A stretch of DNA of 64,000 nucleotides, taken from NCBI GenBank assembly GCA_016707525.1, contig JADJHP010000017.1, positions 1 to 64,000 of the forward strand, given 5' to 3'. Below, piece after piece: positions 16,830 to 26,818 of the stretch (position 1 is its first letter; every line of letters begins with the position of its first letter). Source of the stretch: Ignavibacteriota bacterium (GTDB lineage: Bacteria > Bacteroidota > Ignavibacteria > UBA10030 > UBA6906). The translations under genes and the position numbers were made by a program. Below the pieces are notes generated by a model. The model was not told where the DNA came from and made no database searches. It saw nothing but the letters and a program-made list of their open reading frames with translations.

Positions 16830-18830
16830 TCAGCGCGATGGAGTGATCTTCAGAATGTGCTCGCCCGTGAGCGAGAGGGATGTCGACGTCAGTGTGATCC
16901 GCCAGATCCGGTTCCCCCACGACGACTGCAACTGGGGGTCGGTGATGCTGATCTCTTCCGCCCGCACCGTGAACCGTTCCGGGGGATACCGGATATCCGC
17001 CGCCGTTCCTTCTCCACCACGAAGGGATCGGCTGAGCTGGATCCGTCCCGCCGCCGAGACATCCGGCTCACGGCATGTCATCAAGGAGAGGCGGACCGGC
17101 TCCTTCATGGCCGTCAGCGCATACGTGTCATGTACCTCAACGGCATTCGTTCTGTCGAGAGAGACCATACGCCGCCACGACCCGATGGCAGATTCGGGAG
17201 GATACGCTCCAGCGATATCCATGCGGAGCGATGCCCGCGCATCGGTTGTCGTGTACTCCACTTCCCGTGCGGCGAACCGGCGGCCATCCTTCTGCGATAC
17301 GCCGTTGACCGTTGGCACATTGTGATACGCCGACTGCATGGTCCAGATGGAGTACCGTTGAGCACTGAATGTCTTCGAGGTGTAGGTTTCCACCCCGACG
17401 TCGATGATCAGCGGCTCACCATCCAGAGAGACGATGAAATTGCCGACGTCGTTGTGGTTGTGGCTCTCGTCGTTGTGGCCACCCTGTGCGGCCAGGAAGA
17501 ATCCTTCCGCTGTCCCTTCTGCGGACCGGGCCATCATGACTTGAATGCCGGGGAACCATGAATCGCGCAGGCACGCATCGGATGGTGTGGCCTTCTGCAG
17601 GTCCTGCAGGACGAAGAGGGCCGGCAGCACCCGCCCCAGAACCCCGAATTGACCGGGGACGATCCCCTCACCCAGGCGTTGCCCCCGCGCCACGTGCGCA
17701 CCGAACCCTACCATGTCCGCATCCCCGATCGCCCGCCCGTACCGGAAGATCGTCGGGGCGTCCGGCTGTAGCCGTGCCGGCGCATCGGCGAAATTCACGA
17801 ACCAGGGGCCCGCAATATGCGCGCGGACAATGAACTTCCCGATCTCGCGGATGCGCGGATGGGCATACACATCGATCCGGCCACGCGTGGCCGAGTGAAG
17901 CATCTCCAGGCAATCGAACAGCGAAGCACCGGCGCGGCCCCAGTACCCCGGGCCCTCATCACAACCGCCATCATCCTCGTAGGTGTCCAGGAACCGGTCG
18001 AGGCACTGCATGATCTTCGTGACAGCCCGCACGCGTGTGCCGGGATCCTTCTCAAGGATGAGTACGGCGCTGAGCCAGTTCGAACAGATCCAGGGGGTCC
18101 AATTGTTCACCCGCTTGGGCGTCAACCCCATCCACCAGAGATCATCCCGGTCGAGGTTCGGCGCATTGACGCGGCGTTCCACCTCATGGGCGATACGGGC
18201 ACTGATGAGCGGTGTGACCGCATCGAGAGAGTCATGCAGAAGATACGACGTCCACGCCAGCAGCGAGGCCGTCTCCGCGGCAAAGAGGTCTACGGTAGGT
18301 TCTTCCACATCGGGCAATCCCGACCCGGCACGCTGCATGCCGACATGTGCGGGAACGCCCCAGTAGCTCTCTTCACAGATCGTCCAGATGCCATTGATGA
18401 TGTCATCGCGGAACCTCCCCTTCCCTTCGACACACTCAGCGATGACCAGAGTCGCAAGCTGCTGCCTGCGCGAGAACATCGTTGTCTGGAACCTGCTCCG
18501 GTCGCCGGTGCGGACATACTCGAGGAAACCGGTTGCCTGCAGCTCGGGCCAACGACAATGGAGCAGCCCTTCGCCGGCGCGGACGTACGCTTCGCGGACA
18601 GGTGCCGGAAGCGACCGCCATTTCTCCCTGGCGGAGAATGCAGGTATCGGATTCCATGCACGGGGAGCTGCCAGAGTAGAGCCTAATTCGCCCGGGGAGA
18701 TCGCTCCGCTCAGGATGGCCGTCGAAGGCGTACCGGCCTCACCAGCCATGGCACCAGAGGCCATCGAAAGGCACACGGAAGCCAGCACGCCGGCAAGGAC
18801 AATTCCCATGGATCGGGGTCCGGTGATCAC
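16830..18830 (-). CDS. Heparinase II/III-type polysaccharide lyase
   Basis: A 666-residue protein. The N-terminal signal sequence (GIVLAGVLASVCLSMASGAMA) indicates export. The central alpha-helical toroid includes YWGVPAHVGMQ and DEGPGYWGRAGASLFDCLEML. The C-terminal beta-sandwich has the heparinase II/III signature AAQGGHNDESHNHNDVGNF, with the histidine and asparagine cluster expected at the active site. Lyases of this class cleave uronic-acid-containing polysaccharides by beta-elimination; the exact substrate is not deducible. The start is placed at GTG 18830 because GAGGAG lies 7 bases upstream; an ATG at 18809 would also keep the signal peptide. It is the first gene of the lyase-GH88 pair. 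Confidence 0.85.
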   Translation of the reverse strand: MITGPRSMGIVLAGVLASVCLSMASGAMAGEAGTPSTAILSGAISPGELGSTLAAPRAWNPIPAFSAREKWRSLPAPVREAYVRAGEGLLHCRWPELQATGFLEYVRTGDRSRFQTTMFSRRQQLATLVIAECVEGKGRFRDDIINGIWTICEESYWGVPAHVGMQRAGSGLPDVEEPTVDLFAAETASLLAWTSYLLHDSLDAVTPLISARIAHEVERRVNAPNLDRDDLWWMGLTPKRVNNWTPWICSNWLSAVLILEKDPGTRVRAVTKIMQCLDRFLDTYEDDGGCDEGPGYWGRAGASLFDCLEMLHSATRGRIDVYAHPRIREIGKFIVRAHIAGPWFVNFADAPARLQPDAPTIFRYGRAIGDADMVGFGAHVARGQRLGEGIVPGQFGVLGRVLPALFVLQDLQKATPSDACLRDSWFPGIQVMMARSAEGTAEGFFLAAQGGHNDESHNHNDVGNFIVSLDGEPLIIDVGVETYTSKTFSAQRYSIWTMQSAYHNVPTVNGVSQKDGRRFAAREVEYTTTDARASLRMDIAGAYPPESAIGSWRRMVSLDRTNAVEVHDTYALTAMKEPVRLSLMTCREPDVSAAGRIQLSRSLRGGEGTAADIRYPPERFTVRAEEISITDPQLQSSWGNRIWRITLTSTSLSLTGEHILKITPSR

Positions 18831-19094
18831 CTGAGATCTCCTCGTTATTATAGAGGTGCGATTGATGCGAGTGCAGAGGGGCGTCCCGGCGGGCCTCGTT
18901 TTCCACCTGCCGGTACCATGGAATCTACGCCCTTCGACGCCGAAAGGCAAGCTTTGGGCATGCCCGGCGGGGTATGGGCTGACTGGTGAGGCGGTTCTGA
19001 CGGCCCGGGATCAGGGGAATTCTTCATTGTGGGCGAACGACTTTCTCCTCACGTGTGTTCAACCGTTAGGAGATCAACATCCATAGAGCGCTTG

Positions 19095-20093
19095 ATGATG
19101 AATAAGCTTGAAGTGATACGTAGTATCGAGGGATACGTCGGTGAAAACATCGGATCGCTCCTGAAACCGATCGAAACGAGCTGGCAACCATCAGATTTCC
19201 TCCCCATAATGTCCGATCCGGACTGGAAAGAGCGCGTGGATGCGATCCAGGCGGGGGCACGGAACCTGCCGGATGACCTCCTCGTGGTACTCGTCGGAGA
19301 CATGGTGACGGAAGAAGCCCTGCCGACCTACCAGACCTGGATCAACCGGCTCAATGGCCTTACGGATGAGACCGGCGTGAGTGCTTCCCCATGGAGCCAA
19401 TGGAGCCGCGGTTGGACAGCCGAGGAAAACCGTCACGGAGACCTTTTGAACCGATATTTGTACCTTTCCGGCCGCGTGGACATGCGGGCCGTCGAGGTCA
19501 CCATCCATCACCTGATCAACGCCGGATTCGACCCGCAGACAGAGAACGATCCGTACCTCGGGTTCATCTACACATCCTTCCAGGAGTGGGCGACCAAGAT
19601 CTCGCATCGCAATGTCGGCACCCTGGCACTCCGTGCCGGGGACGACACCCTGCACCGTATCTGCGGCATGATCGCGGGAGATGAGGCCCGGCATGAGAAG
19701 GCGTACAAATTGTTCATGGCCCGGATCTTCGAGATCGATCCGGTCGGAGCGATCATCGCGTTCGCGACGATGATGAAGCGGAAGATCGTCATGCCTGCGG
19801 TCATGATGCGCGACGGCATCAGCGAATCCCTCTTCCTCCGGTTCTCCAGAGTGGCCCAGCGCACGGGCGTGTACACCGCCATGGATTATGCGGACATCGT
19901 CGAAAGCCTGGTGAAGCACTGGGATGTCGAGCACTTGCCCGGACTCTCGGATATCGCTGCGCGGTCGCAGGATTACCTGTGCGGACTGGCCACGCGCTAT
20001 CGCCTGCTCGCCGAACGCGCAACGATCCTGACCGCCCCCGATCGCTTCAGTTGGATATTTGACAGGGAGGTCGGAACGGCGAGAGGCGCCTGA
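19095..20093 (+). CDS. Acyl-[acyl-carrier-protein] desaturase (ferritin-like di-iron)
   Basis: A 332-residue soluble fatty-acid desaturase of the plant stearoyl-ACP type. The two di-iron half-sites are visible: EENRHG in the first helix pair and DEARHEK in the second, with WSRGWTAEENRHG and IAGDEARHEKAYK the usual blocks. It introduces a cis double bond into acyl-ACP using O2 and reduced ferredoxin, so the organism meets oxygen and adjusts membrane fluidity. The length is typical. The start is uncertain: ATGs at 19095 and 19098 lack a well-spaced Shine-Dalgarno, while AGGAG at 19070 suggests initiation slightly upstream. It lies next to the Pho-box-like promoter of the zinc-ribbon gene, which does not control it. 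Confidence 0.88.
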   Translation: MMNKLEVIRSIEGYVGENIGSLLKPIETSWQPSDFLPIMSDPDWKERVDAIQAGARNLPDDLLVVLVGDMVTEEALPTYQTWINRLNGLTDETGVSASPWSQWSRGWTAEENRHGDLLNRYLYLSGRVDMRAVEVTIHHLINAGFDPQTENDPYLGFIYTSFQEWATKISHRNVGTLALRAGDDTLHRICGMIAGDEARHEKAYKLFMARIFEIDPVGAIIAFATMMKRKIVMPAVMMRDGISESLFLRFSRVAQRTGVYTAMDYADIVESLVKHWDVEHLPGLSDIAARSQDYLCGLATRYRLLAERATILTAPDRFSWIFDREVGTARGA

Positions 20094-20136
20094 GCGATAC
20101 GAAGGTGAGGTGCCGCAGAACGACACAACGATTTCT

Positions 20137-20180
20137 TCACACTGCCGTAACAACGGCGTAACATACAAATGCGACATTGC
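20137..20180 (+). promoter_or_regulatory. Pho-box-like operator array and promoter of the zinc-ribbon gene
   Basis: TCACA at 20137 and TAACA at 20148 and 20159, 11 bp apart. A -10-like GACATTGC begins 14 bp after the start of the last box (20173). The first -10 base deviates from TAnnTTTG. The predicted leader is about 20 bases and contains AGGAGG before the ATG at 20206. Confidence 0.6.
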
Positions 20181-20205
20181 AGCTCGACAACCAGGAGGGC
20201 TTGGT

Positions 20206-20409
20206 ATGAGTGTGTGCACGACGTGCGGCAAAGGAGAACTCAAGACCGTCCGCGGTGCAAGCAGACGATCGTTCTTTCAAACCTGTTCGAATCGGCGGTG
20301 CCAGGCGACATTTGAGCTCGTTCTGAGCATCTCCGATGCTGTTTCTTCGTTGCCCAGAGAAGCCCCGCGGAAATCGAAGAAGAACATCCAGTCCGACACT
20401 GCCGACTGA
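20206..20409 (+). CDS. Small zinc-ribbon protein
   Basis: A 67-residue protein with a perfect AGGAGG upstream of its ATG. The N-terminal 40 residues form a treble-clef or zinc-ribbon pattern: CTTC near residues 4-7 and CSNRRC near 27-32, separated by basic and aromatic residues (RRSFFQT). The C-terminal tail is polar and basic (PRKSKKNIQ). Such ribbons bind nucleic acid or act as small adaptors; none is identified specifically. Its own promoter carries the same 11-bp TAACA array as the lipid and TonB genes, so it should belong to that regulon. Confidence 0.7.
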   Translation: MSVCTTCGKGELKTVRGASRRSFFQTCSNRRCQATFELVLSISDAVSSLPREAPRKSKKNIQSDTAD

Positions 20410-20581
20410 TTCCCCGGAGTTCGAGGCCCACTCCGGATGATCACCCGGCCTCACCCATGATCCCGCGCACCGGCAACCCCTTCACACGCGTGATGGTGGC
20501 CGCGGTTGCCCGTTCGTCAACCTGCCGCAGGACGCATTGACTTTTTCCCCCGGATACCGCTCATTGGGTGAGGGAGAGAAC

Positions 20582-21085
20582 ATGAAGGGATGGACCATGC
20601 GCTGTACCGCTGTGTGCTGTCTGCTTGCCTGCTGTCTTCTTGCGTTCATACCGCATACCACGCATGCGCAGGGGCCTTTCGGCATCGGGCTCATCGTGGG
20701 AGAGCCGACGGGGATCTCGGCAAAATATCATCTGAGCGATCGCAATGCCATCGACGGAGCCCTGGGGTTCTCGCCGTTCGACCGCATGCGCCTTCACGCC
20801 GACTATCTCTGGCTGTCGCGTCCGTTCGGCGAACGCCGTCTCGTTTTTTCGTATGGGGCGGGATTGGCGATCGGCTTTGGCAAGCGGTGGGTCGATGGCC
20901 GGCGCGGGGTCTTCGGCTACGTCGTCCAGGAGGCGGGGTTGGCGGTCCGGGCGCCGGTGGGGCTTGCATATATGATCCCCCGCACCCTCCTGGAAGTCGG
21001 ATGTGAGATCGCCCCACTCCTGATACTTGGTCCGGAAGCAGGTTTAGGTGTGGATGGAGGAGTGATCCTCCGCATCTATCCGTGA
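20582..21085 (+). CDS. Small outer-membrane beta-barrel protein
   Basis: A 167-residue protein with signal peptide (about 1-30, cleavage after THAQ). The mature part is a chain of short amphipathic strands rich in Gly and aromatics (GIGLIVGEPTGISAKYHL, DGALGFSPFDRMRLHADYLW, RLVFSYGAGLAIGFG) ending in ILRIYP, typical of small 8-strand outer-membrane barrels of the DUF3996 type. It probably has a structural or adhesin-like role; function unknown. GGGAGAG precedes the chosen ATG; an in-frame start at 20537 would spoil the signal peptide. Confidence 0.7.
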   Translation: MKGWTMRCTAVCCLLACCLLAFIPHTTHAQGPFGIGLIVGEPTGISAKYHLSDRNAIDGALGFSPFDRMRLHADYLWLSRPFGERRLVFSYGAGLAIGFGKRWVDGRRGVFGYVVQEAGLAVRAPVGLAYMIPRTLLEVGCEIAPLLILGPEAGLGVDGGVILRIYP

Positions 21086-21421
21086 GAGACGCGGTTTCCA
21101 CACCGTTATTCCCCCCACTGCCGGTTCAGAACCCACGAATTCAGGCATTTCTGTGCCTCATCGGCGTGGTACATGATGTCACGTGCAGGTCCGGGGGCTT
21201 CCGTGGCGACATCAAGCTCTCCTGAAAACGATTGATTTGGCCCATATTGACAATGAGAACAGTATTCATGATATTATTCGTTGTTAAGCCAAACTAATTC
21301 CTCCTAGCGGGTCTCGGTACCATTCCTCTCATGACCACCCCGCGGGATCGCGCGTCCGAATTCCCTGATATTCTGATCTGAATTGTAGACCCCCTCACTG
21401 TTCCGCGAAAAGGAGAAATCC
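21086..21421. other. Gene-free stretch before the second TonB receptor
   Basis: No coding frame or hairpin stands out in these 336 bases. The middle is unusually AT-rich for the window and holds the promoter proposed at 21247-21277. No TAACA array is present, so this receptor is not in the Pho-like set. Confidence 0.6.
21247..21277 (+). promoter_or_regulatory. Possible sigma70-type promoter of the TonB receptor
   Basis: TTGACA at 21247-21252 and an extended -10 (TGATATTAT) at 21269-21277, with a long 19-bp spacer. It lies in the most AT-rich part of the gap; the leader would be about 140 bases. Confidence 0.4.
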
Positions 21422-24402
21422 ATGGTGCAACGGCTACTGCATCCCCTGGCTCTGGCGATGATCCTCGCTCTGTGCACGGTCGTCACCGCACAGGCACAAC
21501 GATCATCGAACATGACCGGCACCGTCAAAGATGCGTCAACACGAGACGCGCTGCCGGGTGCGAACATCCTTCTGGTCGGCAAAAGCATGGGGGCGACAAC
21601 GGATATCTCCGGGAAGTACATCATCCGCAATATCCCCGCCGGCACGCACTCTCTCCGCATCACCTACGTCGGATACAGGACCGTCACGGTGACGGTCACG
21701 GTACCCGAAGGATCCGATGTACGGAAGGATTTTGATCTCTCCGCGGTAGCGATCGAAGGCGAGACCGTTGTCGTCACCGCCCAGGCCGCGGGGCAGAAGG
21801 AAGCGATCAATCAGCAACTCAGTTCAATGCCGGTCATGAACGTCGTGTCCGCCGCCCGCATCCAGGAACTGCCCGACGCCAATGCCGCAGAATCCGTCAG
21901 CCGCCTCCCCGGCGTCTCCCTCATCCGCACAGGCGGTGAAGGCGCGAAGGTGGTCATACGCGGACTCTCGCCGCAGTTCAATCAGGTCACCATTGACGGC
22001 GTCGAACTGCCGAGCGATGTCGCCTCCACGAACAACCTCACATCAGGCGACCGCAACGCCCAGGAATCACAATCCAACCAGCTCGGCGACCGCGCCGAGG
22101 ACCTGAGCATGATCTCTTCAAGCATGCTCGGCGGCATCGAGGTGATCAAAGCCATTACCCCCGATATGGATGCGACGCTGATCGGCGGCGTTGTGAACTT
22201 CGGCTTGCGCAAAGCTTCCCGGGGCAGGGTGTCACTCATCGATCCCGACCTCGCCTGGCTCCCCAATGTCGAACTGCGGGTCCAGGGTGGATTCAACGAC
22301 CTGAAGAGTACCCGTTCCGACTACCGGTTCGTCGGTTCTCTTGAAAAACGGTTCCTCGATGATGCCCTCGGCGTGTTCTTCCAGGCATCCACAGAAAAGA
22401 GGAACCTGAGCTCACACAACCTCGGTGTGGGATATAACCTCAGCGACAAGATCCACGGCGACGCCGGGATCCCCGATCTGTCAACCCTTGAATTGACCGA
22501 TGTGAACCGCACGAGGGAGCGGGTCGGAGGGACTCTCGTGCTCGACTATCAGCACGAATCCGGCGAGATCGGGCTGATGAACTTCGGAAGCTCGAGCGAC
22601 ACGCGGGCACTCAACAGGGGGCAGGTGATCAATACCGGCAACCGGTGGGTGAACTACACCGCCGGCGACACCCGGGACAAGCTCAACGTCATCAGCAACA
22701 TGCTGAGCGTGAAACAGGAGATCCCGCTCTTCCATGTCGACCTCAAACTCTCACATAGTTACTCTGAATCCCGCAGCCCTGACGACCTGTACTTCAATTT
22801 CCGTCAGCAGGACGCCGGGCTGAACAACCTCGGTGACCTGACGAAGCTCCCACCGCAGGTCCTCGCGAAACTCATCAAGCCGAATCCCGCGACATCCTAT
22901 CAGGATGCCATCTCCACATCCACCACCCTGTCGCGCGAACGCACACTCACCGGAAGCCTGGACCTGCAGACGGACATGCAGCTTCTCGACTGGGTCTCCG
23001 CAAAGGTGAAGTTCGGCGGCTTCTACCAGCGCCGTGCGCGCGCGCGTACGATTTCAACACCAGTTCGGGATCGACGTGGGGCGAGGATGCCATGCTGAAC
23101 GCATTCCGGGCGGCCTATCCGTCGCTCATCACCAGCGGCAGCCTCCTGAGCATGCTGAACTTCATCGATGATCCGTATCGCTACGGGACGTTCCTGAACG
23201 GCGACTACGATCTGACCCTGCCTATCAGCATCGACATGATGTGGAAACTCCTCCCTGTTGCCCGGAGAACGGCCCAGGTCGGCGATCGCGGAGGATACCA
23301 GCCGAATGACCTCGGCAACGTCATCAACGACTACGACGGCATGGAAGATAAGAGCGCGGCGTACGCCATGGCGACCTTCACCCTCGGCGACCAGATCACG
23401 ATCCTTCCCGGCGTGCGTTACCAGAACCTGGCAACCGAATATACCGGGGTGCGCGGCAAGCTCGTTCCCGGCGGAATCCAGGGAGGCGATACGACCGTCA
23501 CCATGTCGCACGGCTACTGGCTGCCCATGCTCCACCTTCGGTATGCCCCGTTCGAATGGCTGCAGTTCCACTTTGCCTATACCAACACCCTGAACTATCC
23601 CGACTACAGCACGATCACGCCGCGCTACCTGATCGGGACCGGCTTCATCTCCTATAACAACTACCGGATCAAGCCTGCACGGTCCCAGAATCTGGACCTC
23701 GTCGCTGCGTTTCACTCCAATGAGATCGGCCTGTTGACACTGAACGGGTTCAAGAAGAGGATCGAGGACCTCATCTTCTTCTCCAAGACCTATGTGACCA
23801 ACGTGAGCCTGTATCCGGACCTGCCCGCCCCCAGCGGCGAACTCTTCGAATTCAACACCTATATCAACAACCCCATTGCGATCGATGTGTACGGCATCGA
23901 GACCGAATGGCAGACACACTTCTGGTACCTGCCCCAGCCGTTCACGGGCCTGGTCCTGAACATCAACTACACGCACATCTTCTCCGAAGCGAGCTATCCA
24001 AGGAGCGAACTGTCGGTGACGTACGACGATGATGGCAATGCAACGACCACCCGTCTGGATACCGCCTATACGACACGCCTGCTCAACCAGCCGAACGATA
24101 TCCTCAACCTGACCATCGGCTACGATTACATGGGATTCTCGGCGCGCGTGTCGATGCTGTATCAGGACAACATCTTCAAGAAGCCGGATTTCTGGATGCA
24201 GAACCGCGTCAACTCGGCGAAATATACCCGCTGGGACCTCTCGGTGAAGCAGGAACTGCCATGGTACGGCATGCAGCTCTTCTTCAACATGAACAACATC
24301 ACGGGTGAGAACGAGCTGGACATCAACCAGAAGACCAGCTTCGCAGCATACGAGCAGCGGTACGGCATGACCGCAGACCTCGGCCTGCGCATCAGACTCT
24401 GA
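21422..24402 (+). CDS. TonB-dependent receptor, reading frame broken at ~23040
   Basis: Encodes an outer-membrane importer of roughly 990 residues split over two frames. Frame 1 (21422-23098) carries the signal peptide (cleavage near AQAQ), CarboxypepD_reg-like domain (TGTVKDASTRDALPGANILL) and plug (IQELPDANAAESVSRLPGVSL, VVIRGLSPQFNQVTIDGVELP). Frame 2, entered inside the alternating GC run 23036-23046 (continuing YDFNTSSGSTWGEDAML), carries the rest of the barrel to the terminal ADLGLRIRL. Joined, the product has normal length and a normal C-terminus, so an indel in the GC run, probably a sequencing error, is the simplest explanation. AAGGAG precedes the ATG. It resembles sugar and oligosaccharide receptors; the ligand is unknown. 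Confidence 0.85.
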
Positions 24403-24452
24403 GCCATCGGTCCACGGCCGCTTCCGGGCGGCACAGGACATGCGGTACCTGC

Positions 24453-24482
24453 AACGGCCCCTCGCACGCGCGAGGGGCCGTT
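24453..24482 (+). terminator. Terminator hairpin after the TonB receptor
   Basis: A perfect 13-bp stem (24453-24465 with 24470-24482) and a 4-base loop, 50 bases after the receptor stop and before the next gene start at 24567. Confidence 0.75.
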
Positions 24483-24566
24483 CCATGTCCACTCCGATCT
24501 CCCCCCGCCGCTTGCAACCACACCCGATTCGGCCTATATTGGAGCACGAACCCGGACCCCCCGACC

Positions 24567-26243
24567 ATGGATCCACAGACCTCGCGTAGAACCTTCCTTG
24601 CGACCCTTGCAGGAGCCGGCACTTCGGCGATCCTCGCGGGCTGCACATCCACATCCTACACCACACGGCCATCATTCGATCTCGTGATCATCAACGGCAC
24701 GGTGATCGATGGGACCGGCAGTGCCGAACGCCGCATGGATGTCGGCATCAGGAACGGCATCATCACCGCTACCGGTGATCTGCGGCAGGCAACCACCGCG
24801 CGCGTCATCGATGCGTCCGGACTGAAGGTCGTGCCCGGATTCATCGATATTCACTCGCACACCGATCTCGATCTCATCAAGAACCCCTTTGCACCGAGCA
24901 AGGTGCACCAGGGGGTGACCACCGAAGTGACCGGCCAGGATGGGGAATCGGTTGCACCACTCGGCGGAAGCGGCCTCGATCACACGTTGCAGGACTTCCG
25001 GAGATCGTACGGGTTCGATTGTCCATACCGGACCATGGACGAATTCTTCACCTTCCTTGGCGCACGTGGTTCCGCGCAGAACATCATCTCGTTCATCGGC
25101 CTGGGCACGCTGCGTGCCGTCCACGTCGGCTTCGACAACCGTCCGGCAACGGGCGATGAGATCGCGGCGATGCGCGACTCCGCGCGTTCCGCCATCGAGC
25201 AGGGGTGCTTCGGCGCGAGCACCGGGCTTGAATACACCCCGGGAAGTTTTGCCGACCAGGCCGAGCTCGCGGCACTGATGGAAGCGATCCCGGCGCGGGG
25301 ACGGCTGTACGCATCCCACATGCGCAACGAGGACAACCGCGTGCTGGAAGCGCTCGCCGAAGCGATCGCCATTGCTCGAACGTCCGGGTCCCGCCTGGTG
25401 GTCTCCCACCTGAAGGCACAGAACAAAGGGAACTGGCCGAAGGTGGCAACGGCGCTGGCCATGATGGACGAAGCCATCGCGGGCGGCCTCGATGTGCATG
25501 CCGACCGCTACCCGTATGTCGCATTCAACACCGGACTCACCAACCTCTTCCCTCTCTGGTCGAGGGATGGCGGAACCGAGAGATTCCTGGAGCGCCTCAA
25601 GGACCCGTCACTCGCATCCCGGCTGCGCGCGGAGGTCCAACGAAAAGTGGACGGGCTCGGCTCATGGGATGCGGTCATGATCTCGAGTGTCCGGCGCGAC
25701 CAGAACAAGCCCTACCAGGGGAAGACCATCCTTCAGATCAGTACTGAAGGCACGATCGATCCGTATGAGTTCGTCGTCTCCCTGCAATTGCAGGAGAATG
25801 CCAGCGTCGGCATGGTCGGGTTCGGCATGGACGAACCCGGCACGGAAATGGTCCTCGCCTGGAAGAACACGATGGTCGCATCCGATGCCGGCCCGCGCGC
25901 ACCGGGTGACGGCTCCTGGCCGCATCCCCGCGCGTACGGCACGTTTCCACGGGCGATCGCACACTACCAGCGCACAAGGAAGATCACGACGCTGCCGGAC
26001 ATGATCAGGAAAATGACGGCCCTTCCCGCAGAAGTCCTGGGCCTTCGGGATCGGGGAGTGATCGCAGAAGGAAAGGCAGCGGACATCGTACTCTTTGACT
26101 ACGAGAGGATCGCGGACCGGTCGGAGTTCACTGACCCCCACCGCTTCCCTGACGGGATCCCGTTCGTGTTCGTCAACGGCATCCCTGTCGTCGACAACAA
26201 CACGCAGACCGACGCGAAGCCCGGAAAGGTCCTCCGGTCATGA
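24567..26243 (+). CDS. N-acyl-D-amino-acid deacylase family amidohydrolase, Tat-exported lipoprotein
   Basis: A 558-residue metal-dependent amidohydrolase. The N-terminus has a Tat motif (SRRTFLATLAG) followed by lipobox LAGC, so it is exported folded and lipidated. Amidohydrolase landmarks are GFIDIHSHTD (first HxH metal pair), SHMRNED and SHLKAQN (histidine ligands) and MVASDAG (the aspartate). The small flanking beta-sandwich reads LVIINGTVIDGTG and GKAADIVLFD. Blocks such as FGASTGLEYTPG match D-aminoacylase/D-glutamate deacylase relatives, which release D-amino acids from N-acyl derivatives; dihydroorotase-like or dipeptidase specificity is possible. It overlaps tag by ATGA. Confidence 0.85.
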   Translation: MDPQTSRRTFLATLAGAGTSAILAGCTSTSYTTRPSFDLVIINGTVIDGTGSAERRMDVGIRNGIITATGDLRQATTARVIDASGLKVVPGFIDIHSHTDLDLIKNPFAPSKVHQGVTTEVTGQDGESVAPLGGSGLDHTLQDFRRSYGFDCPYRTMDEFFTFLGARGSAQNIISFIGLGTLRAVHVGFDNRPATGDEIAAMRDSARSAIEQGCFGASTGLEYTPGSFADQAELAALMEAIPARGRLYASHMRNEDNRVLEALAEAIAIARTSGSRLVVSHLKAQNKGNWPKVATALAMMDEAIAGGLDVHADRYPYVAFNTGLTNLFPLWSRDGGTERFLERLKDPSLASRLRAEVQRKVDGLGSWDAVMISSVRRDQNKPYQGKTILQISTEGTIDPYEFVVSLQLQENASVGMVGFGMDEPGTEMVLAWKNTMVASDAGPRAPGDGSWPHPRAYGTFPRAIAHYQRTRKITTLPDMIRKMTALPAEVLGLRDRGVIAEGKAADIVLFDYERIADRSEFTDPHRFPDGIPFVFVNGIPVVDNNTQTDAKPGKVLRS

Positions 26244-26817
26244 GTCCCTCACAACGCACGCGGTGCGGGTGGGCAGGCACCGATCCGCTGTACGTCGCCT
26301 ATCACGATACGGAGTGGGGGATCCCCGTTCACGACGACCGGCACCTCTTCGAGATGCTCACGCTGGAGGGTGCGCAGGCCGGACTGAGCTGGATCACGAT
26401 CCTGAAGAAGCGCGAGAATTACCGCAAGGCATTCGACGGATTTCACCCTGCCCGTATCGCCCGCTATGATGCGAAGAAGGTACGCACGTTGCTTGCCAAT
26501 GAAGGGATCGTGCGGAACCGCCTGAAGATCGCATCCACGATCAGCAATGCCGCAGGCGTTCCTCGAGATCCAGAAAGAGTTCGGCAGCTTCGACAGATAT
26601 ATCTGGAGTTTCGTCGGCGGGAAACCACAACTGAAACCACCGCAAGTCGTTACGGGACATCCCCGCACGCACAGAGGTATCGGATGCGATGAGCAAGGAC
26701 CTCAAGAAGCGCGGCTTCCGCTTCGTGGGTTCGACGATCTGTTACGCATTCATGCAGGCCGTGGGGATGGTGAACGACCATACCTCCGGTTGTTTCCGTT
26801 ACGGCAAGGCACGCTAA
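26240..26817 (+). CDS. tag: DNA-3-methyladenine glycosylase I, with two frame breaks
   Basis: Base-excision glycosylase removing 3-methyladenine from DNA. Frame 1 covers CGWAGTDPLYVAYHDTEWGIPVHDD and EGAQAGLSWITILKKRENYRKAF, typical Tag blocks including the N-terminal Cys zinc ligand. After one extra base near 26549-26556 the sequence continues as QAFLEIQKEFGSFDRYIWSF. After one extra G in the run 26654-26656 it continues DIPARTEVSDAMSKDLKKRG and FVGSTICYAFMQAVGMVNDH, ending at TAA 26817. All conserved parts survive across the three segments, so two insertion errors in sequencing are likelier than loss of function. It is translationally coupled to the amidohydrolase. Confidence 0.8.
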
Positions 26818-26818
26818 C

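Noticed and set aside
23023..24675. 550-codon open frame on the minus strand
   Set aside because: Antisense to the TonB receptor barrel and the amidohydrolase start; low-complexity Val/Asp/Arg composition and no start signal.
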